Assembly (NCBI GenBank): GCA_946481695.1
Contig: CAMLON010000011.1
Coordinates: 1-50,427, forward strand
DNA: 50,427 bases
Reading direction: 5' to 3'
Source of the DNA: an uncultured Bartonella sp.
Lineage (GTDB): Bacteria; Pseudomonadota; Alphaproteobacteria; Rhizobiales; Rhizobiaceae
Below are positions 27,604 through 36,963 of the stretch, piece after piece. Made by a program: the position numbers and the translations under genes. Under the pieces are notes generated by a model. It did not search any database and was not told the DNA's origin. It saw nothing but the letters and a program-made list of their open reading frames with translations. Position 1 is the first letter of the stretch. Each line of letters begins with the position of its first letter.

Positions 27604-29673
27604 ATGAGTACAGAGCAAAACACTGGAATTATAGACTACAAACATTCCAAACAACCATCTGGAAACAGTGGCGAATTACGCGCCCTCATTGAATTGGAGG
27701 GAAATTTTATTATTCCGGGTTATCAACGTGGTTACCGATGGAATGGCCAGCAAATTTATGATTTTTTAAATGATATTTTCGAGTTTTACGAACAATTCAA
27801 GAATGGAAAAGAAAATAAAATCTATTTTCTTCAACCTGTTGTAGTTATGGAGAACTATAACGAGGGAACAGATAATGATGAAAAAGAAAACGAACCCGAA
27901 ATAAACATTGTTGACGGGCAACAACGTTTAACAACAGTGCTTTTATTAAATTCGATTCTTTTAAACAAGTTAAACAAGTACGTACCGAAAAATACTGATT
28001 ACAATTTTTCCAATGATAGCCCGATAAAAATCGCCAAACCACGTCACAATATTAATAAAAACAAATTTATTAACTATACATTAACCATTAATACACGCGA
28101 AGAAAGTGATGAATTTTTAAAACGTATAGCAAAGGGTATAAAACCGACAGAAAAAGAATGCGATAGTATCGATTTATATTTTCTCTATAATGCTTACGAT
28201 GAAATAAGAAGATATATTATTAATAACGTAGACAAGAATATCAATTGGATAGAATTTTATAGGATATTTGCTAATCAGGTAAAAGTACTTTGGTACGTAA
28301 TTGACAATAGCGACTCCGGTGGTGAAATAGCTGCATTTACACGTTTGAATAGCGGAAAAATTCCCTTGACAAATGCCGAGCTAAGCCGCGCAGCACTCCT
28401 CAATCCTGCTTATTACAAATCGGAAAATGACAAAGACGATAATGCAAACTTGCCGGATATTAAAACGGAACGTGGCTTGATTAGCATTGGGTGGGATAAT
28501 TTCGAATATGAGTTGCGAAAACCGGAATTTTGGGGATTTCTCGGTTTTTCGGAAAATGACTGTTCGTCGAATGTTAAAGATCAACGAAACAAAAGCTTTG
28601 AAGACGAACGTTATCAAACGCGCATAGATTTTCTTCTGGATTTTCATTTTTCCCAAAAAAATAAAGATGAAGATAATACCAAAAATAAAGATGAAGATAA
28701 TACCGAAAATAGCGATCGAGATAGAAATCTTCCTCCTTTTATAAAACTCGAAGACGAATTGAAAAAAGCTAAAAAGAATAATTTTTCTACTAATAATGTA
28801 AAGCAGATATGGGAATCAATCCAGCTTGATCTATGGAAGTTACAAACCTGGTATGACGATAATGACCTTTATCATTGGATTGGTTATTTATTTGCTGAAA
28901 AACGAATGAATCCTGACCTGTTTTCGAAATTTAAAGATCTTAAAAAAGACGAGTTAAAGGAAGAAGTTAAAGGTTATATCGCAAGTTTTTATCGGGATTT
29001 GGATACAGCTCTGGAATATACTTACGATACCAATGAACCGGGATGCGAAAGGCTCCTGTTTTTATACAATGTAGAATATGTGAGAAGTATGAAAACAACC
29101 GGCACAAAGCACCGATATGACTTCTCGGCCCATCATCAAAAGAAATGGACAATAGAGCACATCAACGCGCAAAATGTTGAGGGACTCAACACAAAAGAAC
29201 AATGGTTGATTTGGTTAAAAAGCCATCGGGGAGTGTTGGACAGTCGTGTTCAGATTGAGGAAAACAAGAAAAAAGAACTGATCGGGCGCGTGAATGAATT
29301 GATCGATAAGCTCAAACGTTCCGAGCAGTCAAAATCGTCAGACCTGGGAAATGAGTTTTTGAAGCTGTCCAATGATATAGTGGCAGAAATTAATCCGGCA
29401 GATGACTATGGCACCAGGGACTTACACGAGCTGTCGAACCTTGCACTTCTTGACGGTTCGGCAAACAGTGTTCTGAACAATTCGATTTTTCGTGTCAAAC
29501 AGAACAAAATTATTGAAGAAATGAAACAAGGCAATTTCATTCCACCCGCTACACAAGCTGTATTCTTGCGCTTGTTTAGCATGGAAGAACAAGATCATCT
29601 ATATTGGACAGCAAAAGATCGTAAAGCATACCTCGGTGACATCAAAGAAAAACTAACGTACTTATTGGGATGA
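27604..29673 (+). CDS. DUF262-DUF1524 protein (GmrSD/SspE-like restriction candidate)
   Basis: 689 residues. The N-terminal DUF262 domain shows GYQRGYRWN (39-47), FLQPVVVM and the hallmark DGQQRLTT (104-111); in GmrS and SspE this fold binds and hydrolyses nucleotides. TRLNSGKIPLTNAEL (246-260) is the typical DUF262 helix. A charged linker with an 8-residue tandem duplication (353-368) leads to a C-terminal DUF1524-like part: WTIEHINAQN (515-524, His519) and LSNLALLDGSANSVLNNSIF (610-629), with the order of an HNH/His-Me nuclease. The usual Pro after EHI is replaced (EHINAQ). The frame is visibly more A+T rich than the core genes around. It overlaps the next DUF262 gene by four bases. Restriction of phage or modified DNA is inferred from the families. 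Confidence 0.82.
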   Translation: MSTEQNTGIIDYKHSKQPSGNSGELRALIELEGNFIIPGYQRGYRWNGQQIYDFLNDIFEFYEQFKNGKENKIYFLQPVVVMENYNEGTDNDEKENEPEINIVDGQQRLTTVLLLNSILLNKLNKYVPKNTDYNFSNDSPIKIAKPRHNINKNKFINYTLTINTREESDEFLKRIAKGIKPTEKECDSIDLYFLYNAYDEIRRYIINNVDKNINWIEFYRIFANQVKVLWYVIDNSDSGGEIAAFTRLNSGKIPLTNAELSRAALLNPAYYKSENDKDDNANLPDIKTERGLISIGWDNFEYELRKPEFWGFLGFSENDCSSNVKDQRNKSFEDERYQTRIDFLLDFHFSQKNKDEDNTKNKDEDNTENSDRDRNLPPFIKLEDELKKAKKNNFSTNNVKQIWESIQLDLWKLQTWYDDNDLYHWIGYLFAEKRMNPDLFSKFKDLKKDELKEEVKGYIASFYRDLDTALEYTYDTNEPGCERLLFLYNVEYVRSMKTTGTKHRYDFSAHHQKKWTIEHINAQNVEGLNTKEQWLIWLKSHRGVLDSRVQIEENKKKELIGRVNELIDKLKRSEQSKSSDLGNEFLKLSNDIVAEINPADDYGTRDLHELSNLALLDGSANSVLNNSIFRVKQNKIIEEMKQGNFIPPATQAVFLRLFSMEEQDHLYWTAKDRKAYLGDIKEKLTYLLG
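28657..28704 (+). repeat. 24-bp exact tandem duplication inside the first DUF262 gene
   Basis: Two adjacent identical 24-base units (28657-28680 and 28681-28704) encode NKDEDNTK-like repeats in the linker between the N- and C-terminal domains. Being a multiple of three, copy change keeps the frame. Confidence 0.9.
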
Positions 29674-32366
29674 AAATAATGGGGAGTGGCAAGGTTCAAA
29701 GCTTTTATCAACTTTTGCAAGAAACTGAAGTTGTTATCCCGATGATACAACGTGATTATGCGCAAGGACGTCTTACCGAAAAAGTGAAGTCTATTCGCCA
29801 CGAATTTTTGGATGCACTTTATAAGGCGTGTAAAGAGAAAAAGCCGCTACATCTCGATTTTATCTATGGGGAGGAAGATGAAGGATTTTTCAAGCCATTT
29901 GATGGGCAACAACGGCTGACTACATTGTATTTGTTGCACTGGTATGCGGCAGTAAAAGCGGAAAAATTAGCCGAGGAAAAGGAATTTTTTAACCGCTTTG
30001 GTTATGAAATTCGTGAAAGCACGAGGGTATTTATTAAAAAGCTTAATAATGAAGTCGTTTTTTCATCGGAACAGCTTTCCGACGGCAACGATATTTCGTC
30101 AATTATTAAAAATGCTCGCTGGTATGTTTCCAGATGGGAATTGGATCAATCAATATCCGGTATGCTGGTCATGCTGGATGCGATTCATACAAAATTTAAA
30201 GATATTCCGGACCTTTGGAAAATATTAACTGGCGAGCCGCCGCTTATCACATTTTTTTACAAGCCATTGCAGGATCTGTCTTTGTCAAGCGATGAAATAT
30301 ACATAAAAATGAACGCGCGCGGCAAACAGTTGACCGAACTGGAAAATTTCAAAGCGAAATTTGTGGAACTGCTGAGAGAAAAATCCTTGAGAGGTGAACT
30401 GGAAACCAACACGCCATTGGACGAGATCGAACGATGTTTTGATACGACATGGATACAAATTTTTTGGGATAATGTTCGTCAACGCGGTGACGCCGGCCCA
30501 ACTCATTCAGAAAGTAACCGCGGTAAAATTGATGAAGCAATTTTATGCGACGATGCATTTGCGCGTTTTTTGCGTTATATCGGCATCATTTTATATCTCT
30601 TAGCTGAACAGGAAGTCCCTTCCGAAGATAATGAAGCAATAAATCCGCCAGACGATTTCCGAACTATGAAATTGTTTGCGATATTTAAGCATGTCGTAGA
30701 AACAAAATCTTTTTTATCAAACATAGATGGTAATAATATTGACGGATTAAAACGTTTACTCGACGGAATAAACGACATCGGTAACGATGAAATAGACAAG
30801 ATATTCAAAAAAATTTTTTATAAAAAGAAGATGAATGTTAGAGACGAACATGGTGAATCGTCGTCAAAAATCGCACTCTATAACATAGAAGAAAATAAAG
30901 ATGTAAATATATTTAGTAATTTAATAAACAATGAAAAGGAAGAAACAATTTATTACCAACTTCTTTTATTTGCATTTCTATTATTAATATGGAGGAAAAT
31001 TTCTCATGATAAGGATGCGAAGTTGGCGATTAATGAGGATGATATAATAAGGATGAGGGAGGCGCTGCGTCCCATTCGCAATCTTCTTGAGAATTCAGCT
31101 TCCGATCTTCGATATGAAAAATATCCGTCTCAATTACGTTTAATGGTGAAGTTTATTTTGAATGATCGTTCAAGTGAAAATGAGGATAGTGTTTCACCCG
31201 ATCTGTCGGATAATGGTTCACCGGACGGAGTCGACAACAAAAACGAATGGATCAGGGAAAGCAGTTTCAATGTTTATCAAATAAATGAAGAAGCGGTAAA
31301 ATTGAAACTGCGCCGGGAACATAAAGATGATGAAAAATTGCTGAACGCATTGAACCGGCTTGAAAATCACGAATTTTTCCGTGGTAATTTAGGCGCATTT
31401 TCTCTGTGCGAACAGCAGGAAACAGAAGAGCGTGAGCAGCCGGAGCCAGAAAAGTTTATCTGCTTTGATCGTAAAATTATAGAGGCAGGAGATAAACTTT
31501 TCAGTCACTTTGCGGACAATTCCGACAGTGAGTTACTAAAAAACTCCTTATTATGCGAAGCCGATTACGCATGGCAAACCGGTTCCTACTTTACCTATGG
31601 AGCAAGAGAGAGCGGTGGGCATTGGAACGATATATTCAGCAGAAGCATATATAATCAAAGGATGGATTGTCGGCGAGCAGTCACAAAATTATGCCGCTAT
31701 ATTGCAGAACAGAGCGAAACGGAAAAAGAAATAGAAGATATACTTTATGAAAAAAATAAAGAATGGCTTATAGAGTGCGAGCAGTCTGAAGAACTTTGCT
31801 GGAGATATTATTTAGTAAAATATTCGGATCTTTTTATACCGAAGGAGTCAAAATATAAGCTATTGAGATGTAAAGAATACGGTCATATATTTACCAGCAA
31901 TGTATATTTTAAAAAGAATGTGAGAGTGTATTGGAACCCGTTTCTATTTTCTGTTGCTGAAAAAATGAAGCAGGAATTGGATAAAGAAATAGAATTTTTA
32001 CCGTGCGGGCCTCGGGATGAAAGACCGGAACGCGATTTTGAGGATGAAGGTCTGGAAATAGAAAAAGGAGTTTATCTCCATGGGGTCGAAACCGGTTGGC
32101 AGCTATCATCTTCACCGACAAATAGAGATCAGTGTAGCGACGAGCTAAAAATGCGCTTTAGAGACGAAAATGATCTCGCTCCATTATTCAATAATGATGA
32201 TGTTAAGTCGTCTGACCCCGAAAAAGACCAAGGAATTATAGTACTGAGAGGGAAGGATAATAATTTGGCTCTGACAGATAATGAAGAAAAAGACACCTGT
32301 CGGCTGTATGACAAAGTCGATCGTATTGATTACATTGTCAAATTTTTCAAAAATCGTTTAAATTAA
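29670..32366 (+). CDS. large DUF262 protein, partner of the upstream DUF262-DUF1524 protein
   Basis: 898 residues. The N-terminal DUF262 domain has IPMIQRDYAQGR (23-34) and PFDGQQRLTTLYLL (76-89), then YIKMNARGKQLTELENFKAK, the DUF262 helix. The rest (about 350-898) has no domain I can name; it has alternating acidic/basic helices, a WQTGSYFTYG...HWNDIF segment, WRYYLVKYSD and several Cys. No DUF1524/HNH motif was found, so nuclease activity would come from the partner. The start overlaps the partner's stop by four bases (ATGA); an ATG at 29679, with GGGATGA upstream, is an alternative. Base composition is A+T rich, as in the partner. It is probably a sensor/NTPase subunit of a two-protein defence system; this is inference. 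Confidence 0.75.
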   Translation: MKIMGSGKVQSFYQLLQETEVVIPMIQRDYAQGRLTEKVKSIRHEFLDALYKACKEKKPLHLDFIYGEEDEGFFKPFDGQQRLTTLYLLHWYAAVKAEKLAEEKEFFNRFGYEIRESTRVFIKKLNNEVVFSSEQLSDGNDISSIIKNARWYVSRWELDQSISGMLVMLDAIHTKFKDIPDLWKILTGEPPLITFFYKPLQDLSLSSDEIYIKMNARGKQLTELENFKAKFVELLREKSLRGELETNTPLDEIERCFDTTWIQIFWDNVRQRGDAGPTHSESNRGKIDEAILCDDAFARFLRYIGIILYLLAEQEVPSEDNEAINPPDDFRTMKLFAIFKHVVETKSFLSNIDGNNIDGLKRLLDGINDIGNDEIDKIFKKIFYKKKMNVRDEHGESSSKIALYNIEENKDVNIFSNLINNEKEETIYYQLLLFAFLLLIWRKISHDKDAKLAINEDDIIRMREALRPIRNLLENSASDLRYEKYPSQLRLMVKFILNDRSSENEDSVSPDLSDNGSPDGVDNKNEWIRESSFNVYQINEEAVKLKLRREHKDDEKLLNALNRLENHEFFRGNLGAFSLCEQQETEEREQPEPEKFICFDRKIIEAGDKLFSHFADNSDSELLKNSLLCEADYAWQTGSYFTYGARESGGHWNDIFSRSIYNQRMDCRRAVTKLCRYIAEQSETEKEIEDILYEKNKEWLIECEQSEELCWRYYLVKYSDLFIPKESKYKLLRCKEYGHIFTSNVYFKKNVRVYWNPFLFSVAEKMKQELDKEIEFLPCGPRDERPERDFEDEGLEIEKGVYLHGVETGWQLSSSPTNRDQCSDELKMRFRDENDLAPLFNNDDVKSSDPEKDQGIIVLRGKDNNLALTDNEEKDTCRLYDKVDRIDYIVKFFKNRLN

Positions 32367-33119
32367 ATGATGGTGATAACCATCATGGGATAGCTTTCAA
32401 TATCACAAGGTATTCTGGACACGTTTTATGTAGACAAATCGGAATGTTTGAGGGATTTTGGAAGGCAAGCGTCTTAGCCGGTTTGCCGTATTGTTGAAAA
32501 CTGAAAAATTATCTGAATATTTTGAACATGATGGTAATTTTTATATCCTGATTTATGCTGCGGGCAACTGTGGGTTCATGATCTTGAATTCATTTACTGT
32601 TGTAAACGGACACTTTTCCTGTTCCGCTTTTTTTGCTCGGCTTCAGAGTGTGAAAAATTTGTTTCAACCGTATATAGTCTGTTGTCTTTAACCTTATCTA
32701 CCGAATTTTCGATTTGACAGTGCTCAAATTACCGTAATTGCATCTGAGCTTTTTCAAATATCAACCAGCAACTGTTTGGAAACGCACATTAATGTCATTA
32801 CACACCGTTAATTCCATCCCATTATATGTGCGGAGCCAAAGACGTTTTGACTGCTAAAGAACAGTTACCGATTTTTGCAAAAATCGATCTGGCGTATTTA
32901 AAAAAACGAGTGAAAGAATTACATGTTTTTCGCCGCTTCGGGTTTTTCTGGAGAGAAAACGCTGGCACGGTGCGCATTGAAGGTCATGCATTGAAATATT
33001 CATAGATAAGGTGATTATTTTCAAAAGTTCCTGAAGCCGCGTTTCCTGATAAACTATCAATTAAAAGCGTGGCCGTTCAAAAAAGATAAAGCAACAGAGG
33101 CATAGCGGAGGCGCCGCAT
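32367..33119. other. 753-base gap after the DUF262 operon, starting with a hairpin
   Basis: Directly after the stop lies ATGATGGT-GATA-ACCATCAT (32367-32386), an 8-bp perfect hairpin without a U-run, possibly a weak terminator. Beyond it, short frames (32458-32691 plus; 32854-33060 minus) show no family or ribosome site. No inverted repeats of a mobile element and no copy of the tRNA-Ser 3' end were found. Confidence 0.4.
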
Positions 33120-34271
33120 CTAACGTCTGATTTTACCCGTCCATAAAAGTATAAGAGCAATAATAACAGGCAACATAAAATAAGCGGGCAGTGTTGCGGG
33201 ATAAACCCCGTATGAAACAAGAACGCCGCCAATCATCGAACCTATCGACCCTCCGAGATATACAGATGATTGGTTTAAACCGACCGCCAGATTACCATCG
33301 CCTTTATCCTCTCTGATTTTTAATAGCTCGTTGTTCTGGGGGACTTGCAGCGCCCAGCCAACCGCACCCCATATAATGAGGGGCAATGCGATCAGCGGCA
33401 GATAGATATGTGACAGTAAAGCCAAGCCGAGAAATGACAGCAAAAGCAATCCGAGAATAATGAACAGGATTTTTTTCAGATCATAGTCATCGACAAAATA
33501 TCCGATCAGAATGCTTCCACAAACGCCCCCTAAACCCCAATACCATAAATAAACCGTGACGTAGGCCTCTTTATCTACGGCGCTTACAAATGGAGATAGG
33601 AAAGTATACATTCCCAAGCTCGATATTGCTGCAAAAAGAGAGATCAATATAACTCTCACAACAGGCCATTCAGATAAAAGAGCAAATCGGGATTTTTCGG
33701 ATTTTATCATTGTTGACGGCAGGGCCGGTAAACATAGATATAAACCAATGAAAGCGATACCGCCCAAAATGCTCACAATTATCATAGCGCTACGCCAACC
33801 GAAATGATCGGCTATAACGAGCGAAGCGGGTACGCCTATGACCGTTCCGATTGCCATTCCCGCCATTATTGTTGAAATGGATTTGCCTTTTTTCTCGTTA
33901 GTGCTCAATCGGGTTGATGCAGTTATTCCGCAAGCAAGAAACGCACCTGCAGCAACTCCCGCTATAGCGCGAAGAAAAATTAAAGAATAAAATTCCGGAA
34001 CAATCACACATGCTGCATTGGCAATAACAAACACCCCAAGATAAATACAGACGTTGTTTTTAAGATCACGATTTCCTGTCATTCCCACCAGAACCGGTGA
34101 CAAAAGACCATAGGGTAGCGTAAAAGCAGTTACCAACTGCGCAGCCAAGCCAATTGAGACATCAAAATCGTTGCTAATCAGGGGTATCAAACCGGCTGTC
34201 ATATATGATGAAAGCCCCAAGGCCAATGCCGACAAAGATAAACAGATGAGTGATATTCTGATAGATGACAT
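33120..34271 (-). CDS. MFS transporter, AraJ/NepI-like drug or sugar efflux family
   Basis: 383-residue inner-membrane protein with about twelve hydrophobic helices. The N-half has YGLLSPVLVGMTGNRDLKNN, the MFS loop 2-3 motif, and FLRAIAGVAAGAFLACG in helix 4. The family exports sugars, nucleosides or drugs. It is transcribed alone towards the DUF262 operon and flanked by long non-coding regions, so it belongs to the same gene-poor accessory segment. The substrate is unknown. It stops at TAG with no further gene before the defence genes; the ribosome site is weak (GCGAG). Confidence 0.85.
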   Translation of the reverse strand: MSSIRISLICLSLSALALGLSSYMTAGLIPLISNDFDVSIGLAAQLVTAFTLPYGLLSPVLVGMTGNRDLKNNVCIYLGVFVIANAACVIVPEFYSLIFLRAIAGVAAGAFLACGITASTRLSTNEKKGKSISTIMAGMAIGTVIGVPASLVIADHFGWRSAMIIVSILGGIAFIGLYLCLPALPSTMIKSEKSRFALLSEWPVVRVILISLFAAISSLGMYTFLSPFVSAVDKEAYVTVYLWYWGLGGVCGSILIGYFVDDYDLKKILFIILGLLLLSFLGLALLSHIYLPLIALPLIIWGAVGWALQVPQNNELLKIREDKGDGNLAVGLNQSSVYLGGSIGSMIGGVLVSYGVYPATLPAYFMLPVIIALILLWTGKIRR

Positions 34272-35256
34272 CTCGCAACGCTCTTTCTCATTCAGGTATT
34301 TTTTAGCTTTTAGCGTTGGGCGTTATAAAAATAATGAGAACGAAACGTTTAATACTTGAAATAGCGAATGATATTTTAATCTTTCCCGGGAAGATACTGC
34401 GCTATCGGACCTCCCTTGAAGGCAGACTTCGCTCATATGTTCCAGAGCAGTGATATCATTACAAGTGGATAAATATGTAAAATCAAATAGTTTTTACCTA
34501 ACTTTATTTATCAACTTTATCTGGAATTTCGTAAAAGATAACTCCCGCATATGTTCGGATGACACATTATTACGTTAGACGACCTGATAAAACTTTACAG
34601 AAAATAAAAACCGACAAAGTGGTTTGATGCCGAAATTGCATAAATTTGATAATATCCGCATTTATAATCATACGAAAAAGTCGCATGCATGATTTTTGCA
34701 TCGGCAGTTGATGTTTTATATAGGCGGAAAGACTGTTGAAATTAGAGACGGAGCTGGTGCTTATTTGGATTGGAAAATTTTAAGCCCGTAAGCCGCATAT
34801 GTCTTTCATGTGTCATGGAAATAAGATTTTCTATATTAAATTTCATAACTTTATTATTAAATAAATAAATTTTATGCTGTTATCCAAATTGTAAAAAAAT
34901 TGTAATTTCAATAGATGTTTATAGAATATTTGAAATTTATAGTTAAAGTTCTAAAAACTATATATAATTATTTTTTTAAATATATTTTTCATTTTAAATT
35001 TTTTATATTATTTTAAAATTAAATTATAATAAAAATAGAAAATTAGAGCATTTAAATAGTGAAAGGGGCGAGGGCTGTTTGATCGGCACCAAAGCACGCT
35101 GAACAAGATTGAGACAAATTTTCTAACAATCTCAATAATTATATCATTTAAATTTTTATCCAGGTCTAAATCGGAAAATCCATTCTTTGTCGGTCGCGTG
35201 GCAAATGTTTAGGTTTTTTATTGGAAAATGTTTCATTTTTGATAATGGATTTTATA
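34272..35256. other. about 985-base gene-free region, extremely A+T rich in its second half
   Basis: Upstream of both the MFS gene (leftwards) and the monooxygenase gene (rightwards). From about 34835 to 35050 the sequence is almost only A and T, with long A and T runs. No frame longer than 60 codons with support, no tRNA and no clear repeat was found. It probably carries the divergent promoters; it could also be a scar of transferred DNA. Confidence 0.45.
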
Positions 35257-36267
35257 ATGGCAGATAACCAGAAAAAGCTCGGCTTCTTTTCGCGCCTGCT
35301 TGATGCAGTACCAGCGGGTGAACGTTACAAGTTGGCTGAAGAACAAATAATTTTAGCGGAAAAATTGGGTTTTGAAACCGCATGGGTTGCTCAGCATCAT
35401 TTTCATCCGCAGGAAGGCGGGCTTCCTTCACCTTTGGTTTTTCTTTCAAATATCGCAGCAAAAACCAAAAGAATAAAGTTGGGAACGGGTGTTATCACAT
35501 TACCTATGGAAAATCCGGTGCGTGTTGCAGAAGATGCAGCGGTTGTCGATCTTTTATCCAATGGCCGACTGGAATTGGGATTTGGTACCGGCGGAACACG
35601 CGAGTCATTTGAGGTGTTTGGCGTCAATCCGGATAAACGTGGTGAAGTCTATGGCCACCATCTCAAAGTATTGCGACAGGCTTTTGCCGGTGATGACCTG
35701 TTAAAAGGCAACCGGCTTTATCCAAGTGCGCCGCATTTGTTACGTCGTTTCTGGATGGCAACGTTTTCTCCGTTCGGCGGTAAGCTTGCAGGCGAGACAG
35801 GTGACGGGCTGATGTTATCGCGTACCCAGCCACGTCCGGCTGATAACCCTGATGCCACGCTTGATGAAATACAAAATCCGATTATTGATGCCTATCTTGC
35901 AGCACTGCCCGCAGGTGTCAAACCCCGTATTATGGCTTCTCGAAGCCTATTTGTCTCTCGTGATCGTAACCACGCCCTCAAATTGGCGGAACAAGGATTG
36001 AAAAAGGCCGCAGACCGGTTGGGCAAAGCTATATCGAATGTTAAAGGTAATTCGCTTGAAGATCTTATTATCGCGTTCGACCAACATGTCGGAACGCCGG
36101 AAGATGTTATTGCTTCGCTGAAAAAAGATACCTCGCTTAACCGTGCAACAGATGTTGTCTTTCAGGTTCACTCTGTTGATCCGCCGCACGAAGACATATT
36201 GAAATCGTTGGAACTGACGGCAAAAGAAGTCGCTCCTGCATTGGGCCTGAGCCTTGCCACGCATTGA
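35257..36267 (+). CDS. luciferase-like flavin-dependent monooxygenase (KPN_01858-like family)
   Basis: 336-residue LLM-class TIM barrel. KLGFFSRLLDAVPAGERYKL, the WVAQHHFHPQEGGLPSP region, IKLGTGVITLPMENPVRVAE and LGFGTGGTRESF match the putative FMN-dependent monooxygenase subfamily that occurs with two CMD-domain proteins. It presumably uses FMNH2 and oxygen on an unknown small molecule. The frame opens at a TTG (35221), but the ATG at 35257 has GGA seven bases before it and begins at the conserved domain. It heads an operon of three genes. Confidence 0.85.
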   Translation: MADNQKKLGFFSRLLDAVPAGERYKLAEEQIILAEKLGFETAWVAQHHFHPQEGGLPSPLVFLSNIAAKTKRIKLGTGVITLPMENPVRVAEDAAVVDLLSNGRLELGFGTGGTRESFEVFGVNPDKRGEVYGHHLKVLRQAFAGDDLLKGNRLYPSAPHLLRRFWMATFSPFGGKLAGETGDGLMLSRTQPRPADNPDATLDEIQNPIIDAYLAALPAGVKPRIMASRSLFVSRDRNHALKLAEQGLKKAADRLGKAISNVKGNSLEDLIIAFDQHVGTPEDVIASLKKDTSLNRATDVVFQVHSVDPPHEDILKSLELTAKEVAPALGLSLATH

Positions 36268-36309
36268 AATGAAATATGCTACCGAGTGTCCGCTATAAGG
36301 AACCAACAT

Positions 36310-36894
36310 ATGCCCCAGCATGATATTATTGACGAGCTCGTTGGCTCGCCGTTAGAGCTACGCAAGCGTCGGCCAATTACTAAAGACCAGGCGCAAAAGA
36401 GTTATGAAGCGCTGTTTTTAAACGTCAGGAATAGCGACTTTTCTTTGAAAGATCGCTTTGCAATTGCAACGTTTGTTTCCCGATTACATGGCTTTGAAAA
36501 AGCCATCAAATTTTATGAAAACGAATTGAAAAAATTCCAACCGGATTGGGCAGAAGTCATTCTGGAGGCAGCGGATTGTGCAAAAAGCACAGGGCCATTC
36601 GGCGATTATCCCGATGGCCCGCTCGTAAACGAGAATACGGACGGAAAAACCTGGAGTGCTGACGCAGAGGTAAAGAATTCTTTAGGAGAAAAGTTGGCAG
36701 CCGCATTGACCCATAGTCATCTTCTGGTTTTTCACCCGCGGGATTGTGAAGCAACCGATCTTGAAGCATTGAAAAAAGCCGGTTGGAGCAATGATGAAAT
36801 CATCACTCTTTCGCAATTGGTTGCTTTTTTGAGCTTCCAGTTAAGACTTGCTTTGGGGCTAAAAGCACTGGCAGCGAAAAAAGAAGCAAATTAA
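36310..36894 (+). CDS. CMD-domain protein (Avi_7170-like), partner of the monooxygenase
   Basis: 194-residue all-helical protein of the carboxymuconolactone decarboxylase/AhpD superfamily. It has RFAIATFVSRLHGFEKAIKF early and the closing ITLSQLVAFLSFQLRLALGL, typical of the CMD proteins found beside KPN_01858-like monooxygenases. The CxxC of true AhpD peroxidases is missing, so it may be structural or non-redox. The ATG at 36310 is preceded by AAGGAA. It lies 42 bases after the monooxygenase gene and 69 bases before the second CMD gene. Confidence 0.75.
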   Translation: MPQHDIIDELVGSPLELRKRRPITKDQAQKSYEALFLNVRNSDFSLKDRFAIATFVSRLHGFEKAIKFYENELKKFQPDWAEVILEAADCAKSTGPFGDYPDGPLVNENTDGKTWSADAEVKNSLGEKLAAALTHSHLLVFHPRDCEATDLEALKKAGWSNDEIITLSQLVAFLSFQLRLALGLKALAAKKEAN

Positions 36895-36963
36895 CGGCAA
36901 ATTTTAAGCTTCTTTGACAAGCTTCGTAATAACCTCACTTTTATAATCGGGAATTGAGCGAGA

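Noticed and set aside
32458..33060. Short frames between the DUF262 operon and the MFS gene as extra defence genes
   Set aside because: Neither the + strand frame (77 codons) nor the minus frame (68 codons) has domains, ribosome site or coding-like composition.
26775..35220. Prophage or integrative element
   Set aside because: No integrase, structural, replication or conjugation gene and no flanking att repeat were found; only composition and the tRNA suggest transfer.
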